NCBI GenBank assembly: GCA_017540645.1
Contig: JAFYAQ010000007.1
Location: forward strand, 1 to 44,201
Length of the DNA stretch: 44,201 nucleotides
Origin: Oscillospiraceae bacterium
Lineage (GTDB): Bacteria > Bacillota > Clostridia > Oscillospirales > Oscillospiraceae
Reading direction: 5' to 3'
Both the position numbers and the translations under genes were made by a program. The notes beneath the pieces were generated by a model. It was not told the DNA's origin. It ran no database searches and worked only from the letters and a program-made list of their open reading frames with translations. Of this stretch, positions 32,408 to 40,131 are shown one piece after another (within the stretch, counting starts at the first letter, position 1; every line of letters starts with the position of its first letter).

Positions 32408-32924
32408 CCGTCAGCAGTATCTCCATAATCTTATTGTAATACAGCTCCGCCGAGGCGCGAAAATTCTCCTCCAGCTTGATCGCCTGATTCTCGCCGCCGC
32501 ACAGCAGCCGCAGGGAGGCGATCTCCCCCAGGCCGTCGGACAGCCGGAGCTTCACCCGATACCCGCCGTCCTTGTCCTGCTCATGACTCGTCTCGATCAT
32601 GGCCCGGCGGCGCATGCTCGCCGCCAGGGGGCTGAGCTTTTTCTCCAGGCGGGAGCGGATGGTATAGGGCAGGCTGCTCTCCACGATCTCGCAGTTCCGG
32701 TCTCCCTTTTCCGTGATCTCATAGCCCGCCCGGGTCTGGGTCACATGCCCGCTGTCCACCAGCTCCGCCAGACACTCGGCATACTCAAAATAGCCCACAT
32801 GATCGCCGCCCAGGGCCAGATCACAGAGCGTTTCCGGCTCCACGGTGCCGGGCAGACGCCGGAGGATGAAGAGGATCAGGATCTTGATATCCAGCTTCTC
32901 CTGGATACGCTGATAGCCTTCCAT
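32391..32924 (-). CDS. DUF4364 family protein (winged-helix type)
   Basis: A 177-residue cytoplasmic protein of a family frequent in Clostridia. The N-terminal half (LDIKILILFILRRL, then ALAELV-like helices and a YEITEKGDR wing) has the layout of a winged helix-turn-helix, as in PadR/MarR-type regulators. The C-terminal half is a mixed alpha/beta region of unknown role. It overlaps the butyrate kinase start by 17 bases and shares its promoter, so it may regulate, or simply be coupled to, buk. DNA-binding has not been shown for the family as far as I know. Confidence 0.83.
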   Translation of the reverse strand: MEGYQRIQEKLDIKILILFILRRLPGTVEPETLCDLALGGDHVGYFEYAECLAELVDSGHVTQTRAGYEITEKGDRNCEIVESSLPYTIRSRLEKKLSPLAASMRRRAMIETSHEQDKDGGYRVKLRLSDGLGEIASLRLLCGGENQAIKLEENFRASAELYYNKIMEILLTDEREL

Positions 32925-32962
32925 TGGATCACCTCGTTTGCAATCGTCTTCATTGAAATAAT

Positions 32963-32991
32963 ATTATAGGTCTTTTTTCCCTCTCCGTCAA
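32963..32991 (-). promoter_or_regulatory. SigA promoter of the DUF4364-buk operon
   Basis: TTGACG (32986-32991), 17-base spacer, perfect TATAAT (32963-32968), about 35 bases before the DUF4364 start. Confidence 0.85.
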
Positions 32992-33062
32992 TGCGGAAAC
33001 GCTTCACATCGGGCCCGGGTACGCATAGACTATAGTGAACATTGCGTAAGGAGGCATCAAAT

Positions 33063-33848
33063 ATGGCAGACAGGGTCGTGCCCGGCCCGGTGGACAGCTC
33101 CGCCTGCATCCGGGAAGCGGTATGTGTACATACGAAAAAGATCTATTCCAGCTGCCGGGACAAGGACTGCGTGGAGGACCTGCGGGTCTACCCCACCGTC
33201 TCCTCCCAGAATGTGCTGGATGGGGCGCTCTCCGTCCGTCCCAAGGCGGCGGAGCTGCTGAGTGCGGCGGTGAATGTGGAGGAGATCTCCTTCAACCGCG
33301 GTTACTACACCGTGGATATCGCCTACTTTTACCGATGCACCGGGGAGTGCGTCCCCGGCGGGCAGGCCGTCACCGGCCTTGCGATCTTCAATAAACGGGT
33401 CATCCTCTTCGGCAGTGAGGGCAGCGTAAAGGTCTATTCCTCCGATGGGGAATCCACCACCCAAGCCGATCAGCCGGTAGGCGTGGTGGAGGCGGTGGAC
33501 CCCATCGCGTTGAATATGCAGATCACCGAGTCGGGCGGCGCCCGCTCCGACGAGCGGGCGCCGGAGGTTCCGGCCAACATTCTGGCCGCCTTCGGGGAGG
33601 CGCTGGTGTTCAACGGCGCGGCCCATTACTGGTACTGCACCCTGGGCCAGTTCTCCCTGGTGCGGCTGGAACGGGACAGCCAGCTGGTGATCCCCGTGTA
33701 CAATTACTCCCTGCCGGAAAACGAGTGCGTGGGCTCTTCCGACGACGATCCCTGCACCCTCTTCGGCCGGATCCGCTTCCCTGTGGAGGAATTCTATCCC
33801 CCGGATCGGCTGGATCAGAACGAGAGCTATCGAGCCCTGGTACAGTAA
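33063..33848 (+). CDS. Cysteine-rich conserved clostridial protein, unknown function
   Basis: A 261-residue protein without signal peptide or membrane helix. Nine cysteines are present: four near the start (15, 21, 31, 36, in the stretch REAVCVHTKKIYSSCRDKDC), two at 92 and 96 (CTGEC), then 192, 222 and 231. The middle region reads as beta-rich (VDIAYFY, AIFNKRVILFG, SVKVYSS). Similar clostridial proteins with a CxDKDC-type N-terminus exist, but I know no assigned function; the disulfide or metal potential and soluble nature would fit a spore-coat or structural protein. I chose the ATG at 33063 because AAGGAGG lies eight bases before it. A TATAGT box (33031-33036) lacks a good -35. Confidence 0.72.
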   Translation: MADRVVPGPVDSSACIREAVCVHTKKIYSSCRDKDCVEDLRVYPTVSSQNVLDGALSVRPKAAELLSAAVNVEEISFNRGYYTVDIAYFYRCTGECVPGGQAVTGLAIFNKRVILFGSEGSVKVYSSDGESTTQADQPVGVVEAVDPIALNMQITESGGARSDERAPEVPANILAAFGEALVFNGAAHYWYCTLGQFSLVRLERDSQLVIPVYNYSLPENECVGSSDDDPCTLFGRIRFPVEEFYPPDRLDQNESYRALVQ

Positions 33849-33857
33849 GCTTTTTCA

Positions 33858-33893
33858 ACGGCGGCCGCTTTCGGGCGGCCGCCGTCTTTCTTT
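33858..33893 (+). terminator. Terminator after the cysteine-rich gene
   Basis: An 11-bp GC-rich stem (33858-33868 with 33875-33885), loop TTTCGG, then CTTTCTTTCC. Confidence 0.82.
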
Positions 33894-33903
33894 CCGGTGA
33901 TGC

Positions 33904-33933
33904 AAAAAAGCTCCATGTCATTGGAGCTTTTTT
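33904..33933. terminator. Bidirectional terminator overlapping the end of the YheO-type regulator
   Basis: A perfect 12-bp stem (33904-33915 with 33922-33933) with A-run and T-run. The last codons of the minus-strand regulator gene lie inside it. Confidence 0.9.
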
Positions 33934-34556
33934 AAGTACCTGTATATGGTGGGAACGGAAACGCCCATCTGCTCGGCCAGCTCAGCGATAGCTCCCTTCA
34001 TGGTCAGCACGCCGCTGTCCCGCAGGGTGCCGATCACCTTCAGCCGTTCCTCCATACTCATACGGGCCGGCGAAATCCCGGTCTGTTCGATGACCTTAGC
34101 GATCCGTTCACGCATCACATCGTCAACCTGTTCCTCCAGAGTCTCAAGATAGGCGCTGTCTTCCGGCAAGCAAAGATTATATGCCCGAAGGAGAGCGGTC
34201 ACGGAGCTGTGGATCCCACGAACTCCGTCCATATCTTTGTTGATGCATAGAAATCCAATGATCCGCCCCTTGTTTTTGATGAAATAGGTGGAATCCAGAA
34301 ACTCCTTATTTTTCACCTGGCCGATATAGTTGGTCAAATAGCTCTGATCCGAATCTTTGTAGCTTTCCAGTATGTTCCTGGCCAGCTCCGTCATCGGTCC
34401 GCCGACACTGCGCCCGGAGATGCTGTTTTCAATGTGGATCAGGGAGTGATCATAGTCTCTGGCATCATGGATCACCACCTCGCATCCGGGACCCAGCACC
34501 TGGGAAAGAAACGGCGCCAGCTCCACAAAGAGCTGGATTTTTTCTTTATCGGTCAC
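33918..34556 (-). CDS. YheO/DauR-type transcriptional regulator
   Basis: A 212-residue regulator with an N-terminal YheO-type PAS domain (about 1-115; VELAPFLSQVLGPGCEVVIHD and FLCINKDMDG) and a C-terminal helix-turn-helix (about 165-212; GAIAELAEQMGVSVPTIYRYLKKL). DauR of Pseudomonas, in the same family, controls D-arginine catabolism, and related proteins often stand beside amino-acid genes. It is divergent from ridA, a C-S lyase gene and brnQ, so it most likely controls that operon and itself. The GTG at 34556 is chosen because AAGGAGG lies seven bases before it; the frame runs 20 codons further. Confidence 0.87.
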   Translation of the reverse strand: MTDKEKIQLFVELAPFLSQVLGPGCEVVIHDARDYDHSLIHIENSISGRSVGGPMTELARNILESYKDSDQSYLTNYIGQVKNKEFLDSTYFIKNKGRIIGFLCINKDMDGVRGIHSSVTALLRAYNLCLPEDSAYLETLEEQVDDVMRERIAKVIEQTGISPARMSMEERLKVIGTLRDSGVLTMKGAIAELAEQMGVSVPTIYRYLKKLQ

Positions 34557-34607
34557 GATAACACCTCCTTGGATAAACGAGTAGGTATCTTCGAAATGAT
34601 AATAATG

Positions 34608-34636
34608 ATAATACAAAATTTCTCATTTCTTCGCAA
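34608..34636 (-). promoter_or_regulatory. Promoter of the YheO-type regulator
   Basis: TTGCGA (34631-34636), 17-base spacer, TATTAT (34608-34613), in the AT-rich divergent intergenic region. Confidence 0.65.
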
Positions 34637-34682
34637 CTGTCACTTTTGCCAGTTTTTCATTCAAAACTTTGTCGCACATAAC

Positions 34683-34748
34683 GATAAGAAAATTATTTAC
34701 ATGATACAAATTTTATTATATACTCTCCTTGTAAATGGTTTTCTTATC
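34683..34748. promoter_or_regulatory. Operator-like 10-bp inverted repeat in the ridA control region
   Basis: GATAAGAAAA (34683-34692) and its exact complement TTTTCTTATC (34739-34748), 46 bases apart. The right arm lies between the -35 and -10 of the ridA promoter. A near-repeat of AAATTTTATTATAT (34708-34721 and 34755-34769) overlaps the same region. Confidence 0.45.
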
Positions 34749-34758
34749 TCGCTAAAAT
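34729..34758 (+). promoter_or_regulatory. Promoter of the ridA operon
   Basis: TTGTAA (34729-34734), 18-base spacer, TAAAAT (34753-34758), 27 bases before the ridA start. Confidence 0.6.
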
Positions 34759-34785
34759 TTTTATTATATGAAGGAGGGACAATTC

Positions 34786-35175
34786 TTGATTCAGCAAATC
34801 AGCACATCCAGCGCTCCGGCAGCCATCGGTCCATATTCCCAGGCCATACGAGCCGGAAGCACCGTATATGTTTCCGGGCAGCTTCCCGTAAACCCCGCCA
34901 CCGCCTCCCTTGCGGCGGATGACGTGGAGGCACAGACCGAGCAATCTCTTCGGAATGTCGAGGCGATCCTCCTTGCCGCCGGCTTTTCCATGGCCGATGT
35001 CGTAAAAACAACGGTCCTTTTGGCCAGTATGGAGGATTTCGCGGCCATGAACGCCGTGTATGCCCGCCATTTTGCCGCGCCCTATCCCGCTCGCGCCGCG
35101 TTCCAGGTGGCGAAGCTGCCCCTTGGAGCGCGCGTGGAGATCGAGGCCGTTGCCGTGAAAACGGAGGAGGAATAA
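34786..35175 (+). CDS. ridA: RidA family enamine/imine deaminase
   Basis: Hydrolyses reactive 2-aminoacrylate and similar imines released by PLP enzymes, giving keto acids and ammonia. The 129-residue protein has the RidA hallmarks SAPAAIGPYSQAIRAG, GQLPVNPAT, and PARAAFQVAKLPLGARVEIEAVA, which includes the arginine that holds the substrate carboxylate. The start is taken as TTG at 34786, eight bases after AAGGAGG; the ATG at 34768 would place that ribosome-binding site inside the gene. It is coupled (TAATG) to a C-S lyase that would make exactly its kind of substrate. Confidence 0.93.
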   Translation: MIQQISTSSAPAAIGPYSQAIRAGSTVYVSGQLPVNPATASLAADDVEAQTEQSLRNVEAILLAAGFSMADVVKTTVLLASMEDFAAMNAVYARHFAAPYPARAAFQVAKLPLGARVEIEAVAVKTEEE

Positions 35176-36350
35176 TGACCTACGATTTTGAGACCCTCAT
35201 TGACCGCAGCCATGCGGGATCGTTCAAATACACGGAGATGCAGATGAACTATCCCGACGTCCCGGCGGGCGTGGTCCCCTTTTCCATGGCGGATATGGAG
35301 TTCGCCAATGCCCCGGAGATCCTCCGGACCCTGAAGCAGTATCTGGACACCTATACGCTGGGCTACTGCTGGCAGACGGAGGAATATCTGAACGCCGTAT
35401 GCTCCTGGCAGAAAAAGCGGCACGGCTGGGAGCCTCGAGGGGAGTGGATCCTGCCGATCACCGGGGCGCTGCCCGGGCTGTTCGGCGCGATCCAGGAGTT
35501 TTCAAAGCCCGGGGAAGGTGTGATCTACTTCTCCCCCGTTTTCGGCTGGTTCAAGGGCGGCGCGGAACTCAACGGACGCAAGGCGGTCCCCTGCTCTCTG
35601 CGTCGGGACGGGGACACTTTCGCCATCGACTTTGAGCGGCTGGAAGAACTGGCGGCCGATAAAAACAACCGCATTGTTCTCTTATGCAACCCCCACAATC
35701 CTACCGGACATATTTGGAGTCGGGAGGACCTGGCTCGGGTGGCGGACATCTGTATGAAGCACGATCTGCTCCTTATTTCCGATGAGGTCCACGCAGATCT
35801 TGTGATGCCCGGCTATGAACTGACTTCCATGGGCGCTATGGGGGATCCATACAGAGACAACCTGATCGTATGCATCGCTCCCAGCAAAACCTTCAACACC
35901 GCGGGAATGCAGGCGGCCAATCTGGTGATCTTCCGCCCCGACTGGAAGGAACGCATGACCCGCCGGCTGCAGTCCAACGGCATGTTCAATCTCACTGCCC
36001 TTGGGTATGTGACGGTCCGGGCCGCCTATGAATACGGCGGCGAGTGGCTGGATCAATGTATACAGTATGTCTGGGAGAACCACCGGGCGCTCAAGGCTTT
36101 CGCCGCGGAGCATCTCCCCGGAGTGAAGGTGTTCGATCTGCAGGCAACCTATCTACAGTGGATGGACTTCAGCGCCGTTGTGAAAGACCATGAGGAACTC
36201 AAGGAGAAACTGCACAAAGCCTGGGTCATCATGGATCAAGGTCCTGATTTCGGTCCCGAGGGGAACTGCTTTGAACGTATGAACCTGGCCTGTCCCCGGC
36301 GGGTACTCATGGCGGCGCTGGAGCGCCTGGCCGAAGTATTGTATGAATAA
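35175..36350 (+). CDS. MalY/PatB-type PLP enzyme (cysteine-S-conjugate beta-lyase)
   Basis: Fold-type I PLP enzyme of 391 residues. MalY and PatB split the C-S bond of cystathionine or other S-substituted cysteines, giving pyruvate, ammonia and a thiol by way of aminoacrylate. The sequence shows FSMADMEF at the substrate entrance, CNPHNPTG with the PLP-contacting Asn175, SDEVHADL with Asp203, and the PLP lysine Lys238 in APSKTFNTAGMQ. The exact substrate is not set by these motifs; aminotransferase activity is possible. It lies between ridA and brnQ, so it probably degrades an imported amino acid. Confidence 0.9.
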   Translation: MTYDFETLIDRSHAGSFKYTEMQMNYPDVPAGVVPFSMADMEFANAPEILRTLKQYLDTYTLGYCWQTEEYLNAVCSWQKKRHGWEPRGEWILPITGALPGLFGAIQEFSKPGEGVIYFSPVFGWFKGGAELNGRKAVPCSLRRDGDTFAIDFERLEELAADKNNRIVLLCNPHNPTGHIWSREDLARVADICMKHDLLLISDEVHADLVMPGYELTSMGAMGDPYRDNLIVCIAPSKTFNTAGMQAANLVIFRPDWKERMTRRLQSNGMFNLTALGYVTVRAAYEYGGEWLDQCIQYVWENHRALKAFAAEHLPGVKVFDLQATYLQWMDFSAVVKDHEELKEKLHKAWVIMDQGPDFGPEGNCFERMNLACPRRVLMAALERLAEVLYE

Positions 36351-36380
36351 ACGACAGCTCAAGAAAAAAGGAGAATAACT

Positions 36381-37667
36381 ATGAAAAAGCATTCGTTAAA
36401 AGACGCATTTGTGTACGGCTTTGCCGCGTTTGCCATGTTCTTCGGAGCCGGAAACCTGATCTTCCCCGCGGGGATCGGCGCGGCGGCGGGCACTCGCTGG
36501 CCCATCGCTCTGCTGGCGGTGACCCTGGGAGAAATCGTCATCCCCCTGATCGCTCTGGTGGTCAGCGGCCGCACCGGAGAGGGCTTCATGGGCGTCTGTC
36601 GGCCCATCGGCAAGTGGTTTTATAACTTCGTTTTCCTGTTCATGTGTCTGTTCGTCGTGATCCTGGCCAACCTGCCCCGGACGGCGGCAGTGACCCACGA
36701 AATCAGCATCGCCCCCTTCTTCCCCCGCTTCCCCATCTGGGTCACCGTGACGCTCTACTTTGCCGTGGTCCTCTTCCTAGCGCTGGACAAGAACAATCTG
36801 GTGGACCGCATCGGCAAGTACATGACGCCGATCCTGCTCGTGCTCATGCTTATCATCATTGTCAAGGGCTTTATCACCCCCATCGGCGTCGCCCAGCCCA
36901 CCGAAACGGAGAACGTGTTCGGCAGTTCCTTCATTGAAATGTACTATACGGGAGATATCTACAGCGGGCTGATGTTCTCCGGTCTGATCATTGCCGCCGC
37001 CATGTCCAAGGGCTATTCTACGGAAAAGGAGCGCTCCGGGATCATGCTCAAGGCCGCCCTGGTGGCAGGTGTAGCGTTCTTCGTGGTCTACGGCGGGCTG
37101 CTGGTCATCGGAGCCAACGCCAACGGCGTTCTCGGCACCGACATGGACCGTACCGCGCTGCTGGTCGGCATTACCGAGCATCTTCTCGGAACCGCCGGCA
37201 AGCTGTTCCTGGCTGTGGCCGTGGCCTTTGCCTGCGTGTCCACCGCCGTGTCCCTGGTGAGCATGTGCGGAGACTTCTTCGTGAGTCTTTTCCGGGAGAA
37301 GGTCTCCTATAAGCTGGTCGTGATCGTGATCTGCGCTGTCGGTATCGTGATCGGATCCTTCGGAGTGGAAAACATCATCAACTTTGCCGCTCCCGCTTTT
37401 CTCACCGTGTTCCCCGCAGGCATCGTGCTGACCATTGTGTCTCTCCTCGGCAAGCTCTGCCCCAATAAAGGCGCCTATAAATACAGCGTGCTGGCCGCGC
37501 TGGTATGCGGTGTGGTGGACGGACTGAGCGCGCTGGGCGTACCCGGCGTGTCGGCCCTCACCTCCTGGCTGCCGCTGGCCAGTGCCGGCTTTGCCTGGGT
37601 GGTCCCCTCCGTGGTGTTCTTCTGTGTAGGTTGGCTGAAATACAAATTCTTCCCCGCGAAGGGATAA
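36381..37667 (+). CDS. brnQ: Branched-chain amino acid transport protein BrnQ
   Basis: Secondary transporter of the LIVCS family that brings in Leu, Ile and Val with Na+ or H+. The 428-residue protein has about 12 membrane helices and the family start GFAAFAMFFGAGNLIFPAGIG. It is the last gene of the ridA operon. Standing with a C-S lyase and a RidA protein, it may import the substrate of that lyase rather than only branched-chain amino acids; that is inference. AAAGGAG precedes the ATG, and a strong hairpin follows the gene. Confidence 0.93.
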   Translation: MKKHSLKDAFVYGFAAFAMFFGAGNLIFPAGIGAAAGTRWPIALLAVTLGEIVIPLIALVVSGRTGEGFMGVCRPIGKWFYNFVFLFMCLFVVILANLPRTAAVTHEISIAPFFPRFPIWVTVTLYFAVVLFLALDKNNLVDRIGKYMTPILLVLMLIIIVKGFITPIGVAQPTETENVFGSSFIEMYYTGDIYSGLMFSGLIIAAAMSKGYSTEKERSGIMLKAALVAGVAFFVVYGGLLVIGANANGVLGTDMDRTALLVGITEHLLGTAGKLFLAVAVAFACVSTAVSLVSMCGDFFVSLFREKVSYKLVVIVICAVGIVIGSFGVENIINFAAPAFLTVFPAGIVLTIVSLLGKLCPNKGAYKYSVLAALVCGVVDGLSALGVPGVSALTSWLPLASAGFAWVVPSVVFFCVGWLKYKFFPAKG

Positions 37668-37682
37668 TTCTTCCGCCGTTCA

Positions 37683-37718
37683 AAAGGGGCCGGTGCTGTC
37701 CTGCACCGGCCCCTTTCC
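37683..37718 (+). terminator. Intrinsic terminator after brnQ
   Basis: A 14-bp stem (37683-37696 with 37703-37716) with loop TGTCCT; the right arm ends in TTT, followed by CCTC. Confidence 0.88.
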
Positions 37719-37779
37719 TCGTGCTATGAGAGATCGACCGAGGCTGGGGGAACCGTCAAAGGGGGCTTCCTGTTTCTGC

Positions 37780-37808
37780 TTGACATTGGGGGCCGCACAT
37801 GGGAAAAT
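37780..37808 (+). promoter_or_regulatory. Promoter of the iron alcohol dehydrogenase
   Basis: Perfect TTGACA (37780-37785), 17-base spacer, GAAAAT (37803-37808), 30 bases before the ATG. Confidence 0.55.
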
Positions 37809-37838
37809 AAAGGTAATCCAACAAAAGGAGGTTATGCA

Positions 37839-39002
37839 ATGAATACATTCACCTATGATATCCCCACCCGCGTGATTTTCGGGCCGGACCAGCTCTCCCG
37901 TCTGGGCGAGGAGCTGGGCAACTTCGGCAACAAGGTGCTGCTGGTGTACGGCGGCGGCTCCATCAAAAAGACCGGCCTTTATGACCGGATCCTGGAGGCT
38001 CTTCACTCCGGAGGCATCGAGGTCACAGAGCTGTCCGGCGTGGAGCCCAATCCCCGCATCGCCACCGTCCGGGAGGGCATTCGCCGGGGCCGGGAAGCCG
38101 GGGTCAATGCCGTGCTGGCCGTGGGCGGCGGCTCCTCCCTGGACTGCGGCAAATTCATCGCCGCGGCCATGAATTATCCCGGCGACCCCTGGGAGCTGAT
38201 CGCGGGGCGCATCGCCGTGGACAACTGCCTGCCCATCGTGACCATCACCACCATGGCGGCCACCGGCTCGGAGATGGATCCCTGGGTGGTCATCTCCGAC
38301 CCGGAGAAAAAGGCCAAGCAGGGCTACACCACTTACGGTATGTATCCCACCGTCAGCTTTCTGGACCCCACGCTGACCTATTCCGTGGGGAAATATCAGA
38401 CCGCCTGCGGCTGCGCAGACATCTTCAGCCACGCCTGCGAGACCTATTTCAGCCCCTCCGGCATGGAGATGACCGACCGCTTGTTGGAGGGCGTGATGAA
38501 CACGGTGGTCCGCTTTGCCCCCGTGGCGCTCCGGGAGCCGGACAACTACGAGGCCCGGGCCAACATCCTCTGGTCCGCCAGCTGGGCCATCAACGGCATG
38601 GTGCGCAACACCCAGCGCTGCAACTGGAGCTGCCACCCCCTGGAACATCAGCTCTCCGCCTGGTACGATATCACTCACGGGCTGGGTCTGGCCATCGTGA
38701 CGCCCCGGTGGATGGAGGCCATTCTGAGCCCCGAAACCGCGCCCCGGCTGCACCGGCTGGGCACGGCGGTGTTCGGCGTGGACGCCGATCTGGAGCCGCT
38801 GGAAGGCGCAAAGGCCACCATCGCGGCGCTGAAGCACTGGCTGTTTGATGAGTTGGGTCTTGCCTCCACGCTCCATGAGATCGGCATCGGGGACGAGCAT
38901 TTTGCGGATATGGCCCGGGGCGCCGTGGCAAACGGTCTGCCTCGCGGCTACGTGCCCATGGACGAGGCCGCGGCTGTGGCCCTGTACCAAGCCTGCCTGT
39001 AA
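37839..39002 (+). CDS. Iron-containing alcohol dehydrogenase (BdhA/YqhD type)
   Basis: NAD(P)H-dependent reductase of aldehydes such as butyraldehyde. The 387-residue protein has the nucleotide-binding GGGSS (97-101) and the metal ligands of the family at Asp194, His198, His266 and His280 (CADIFSHACE; WSCHPLEHQLSAWYDITHG). These match the butanol dehydrogenase/YqhD branch. It stands alone behind its own promoter and an AAAAGGAGG ribosome-binding site. In a butyrate-forming anaerobe it may dispose of reducing power or detoxify aldehydes. Confidence 0.93.
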   Translation: MNTFTYDIPTRVIFGPDQLSRLGEELGNFGNKVLLVYGGGSIKKTGLYDRILEALHSGGIEVTELSGVEPNPRIATVREGIRRGREAGVNAVLAVGGGSSLDCGKFIAAAMNYPGDPWELIAGRIAVDNCLPIVTITTMAATGSEMDPWVVISDPEKKAKQGYTTYGMYPTVSFLDPTLTYSVGKYQTACGCADIFSHACETYFSPSGMEMTDRLLEGVMNTVVRFAPVALREPDNYEARANILWSASWAINGMVRNTQRCNWSCHPLEHQLSAWYDITHGLGLAIVTPRWMEAILSPETAPRLHRLGTAVFGVDADLEPLEGAKATIAALKHWLFDELGLASTLHEIGIGDEHFADMARGAVANGLPRGYVPMDEAAAVALYQACL

Positions 39003-39004
39003 AA

Positions 39005-39015
39005 TTATGTAAACC
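39005..39015 (+). repeat. ATTATGTAAAC element, copy 3
   Basis: 11-mer three bases after the stop codon of the alcohol dehydrogenase gene. Confidence 0.4.
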
Positions 39016-39029
39016 TGTTGTGGGCATCA

Positions 39030-39073
39030 ATGGGCCCCGCTTTTCGGAAACGAAACGCGGGGCCCATTTTCAG
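39030..39073. terminator. Bidirectional terminator after the alcohol dehydrogenase
   Basis: A 12-bp stem (39030-39041 with 39058-39069), followed by T residues. It also covers the end of the convergent deacetylase gene, whose stop lies at 39070. Confidence 0.82.
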
Positions 39074-40131
39074 TTCGCGATGCCGTGGTGGGCGGTGGGG
39101 CTGTGTTCATCCAGGGGCAAGAAAATATAGCCGTTGTTCAGTCCCCACTCGATGATGGCGGGCACGGCCTCCACGCTCAGGCCGATGGTGTCGTGCTGCA
39201 GCACTACGGACGCGGAATTGCCGGATATCCCGCCGATGATCTTGTCCCGGACAGCGGCTGTGTTTTTGGCTACGGTGTCTGAGGAGCTGACGTTCCAGTC
39301 AAAATACACATAGCCCATATCGTTCAGGCATTGGGCCAGCCGGGTCATAATGCCGGGGTTGAAGCGGCTGACGGTGTTGGAACTGCCGCCGGGAAAGCGC
39401 AGCATGGTGGGGCGCGTCCCGGTCAGCTGGTGGATCGTATCCTGCACCTCCAGAAGGTCGGTGAAGAAGGCCTCCTCGCTGGCGTAGATGCGCTGATAAT
39501 CATGGCTGGCCGAGTGGATCGCCACGGTATGACCCCGGTTGGCGATCTCGGCGATCAGCTCGGTACTCTCCGGGTGGGTAAGGGTGACAAACCAGGTGGC
39601 CTGCACCCCGTATTGGTCCAGAATATCCAGCAGCCGGGGCGTATTGACAGAGGGGCCGTCGTCAAAGGTCAGGTAGACCACGGGCTGCGCGGGCTCTTCG
39701 ACGGCGGGGACAGGCGCGGCCTCCACGATCACGCGGCGGACGGCAGAGGCGCTCAGCCCCTCGCTGTCGGTGACGGTGTAGGAAACGCTCCCCTCCCCGG
39801 CCCGGTAAGGATCCACCTCCACGCTGACCTCCACCCGATCGGAGAGATCCCCGTCCAGACTGTCCCAGGCCTCGCAGCCCGGGTCCGCGTAGGGCTCCGG
39901 GGCGGCGGTCAGGATCAGCGGGTCCTCCCCCCGCACTCGCAGCTCCGGCGCTTCGGGCGCATAAGGCGTGGCGGTGGGCGTCGGTGAGGGCGACGCCGTG
40001 GCTGTCGGAACGGTCTCGGCCGCCGAGGTCTGTACCGCGGCGGGACTTTGCAGCCTTGCCATAGCCAGAAGACATATAAGAGCGGTGAAGGAGATGGCAA
40101 TCAGGGCAATATTACGTTTTTTCTCTCGCAT
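39070..40131 (-). CDS. Exported polysaccharide deacetylase with Ig-like domain
   Basis: Carbohydrate esterase family 4 (NodB) enzyme of 353 residues, probably acting on peptidoglycan or another N-acetylated cell-surface glycan. An N-terminal membrane anchor or signal (about 8-26) is followed by a Pro/Thr/Ala-rich linker (40-60), an Ig-like DUF5011-type domain (about 64-137), and the NodB domain with TFDDGP (155-160), the metal-binding HSASH (206-210), RFPGG (245-249), DWN (278-280) and LQHD (311-314). All catalytic motifs are present. GGAGG precedes the ATG. It overlaps the end of the GTPase-nuclease fusion gene by 20 bases. Confidence 0.92.
   Translation of the reverse strand: MREKKRNIALIAISFTALICLLAMARLQSPAAVQTSAAETVPTATASPSPTPTATPYAPEAPELRVRGEDPLILTAAPEPYADPGCEAWDSLDGDLSDRVEVSVEVDPYRAGEGSVSYTVTDSEGLSASAVRRVIVEAAPVPAVEEPAQPVVYLTFDDGPSVNTPRLLDILDQYGVQATWFVTLTHPESTELIAEIANRGHTVAIHSASHDYQRIYASEEAFFTDLLEVQDTIHQLTGTRPTMLRFPGGSSNTVSRFNPGIMTRLAQCLNDMGYVYFDWNVSSSDTVAKNTAAVRDKIIGGISGNSASVVLQHDTIGLSVEAVPAIIEWGLNNGYIFLPLDEHSPTAHHGIAN

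Noticed and set aside
34600..34620. Tandem AATGATAAT repeat
   Set aside because: Only two short AT-rich units in an AT-rich promoter region; likely chance.
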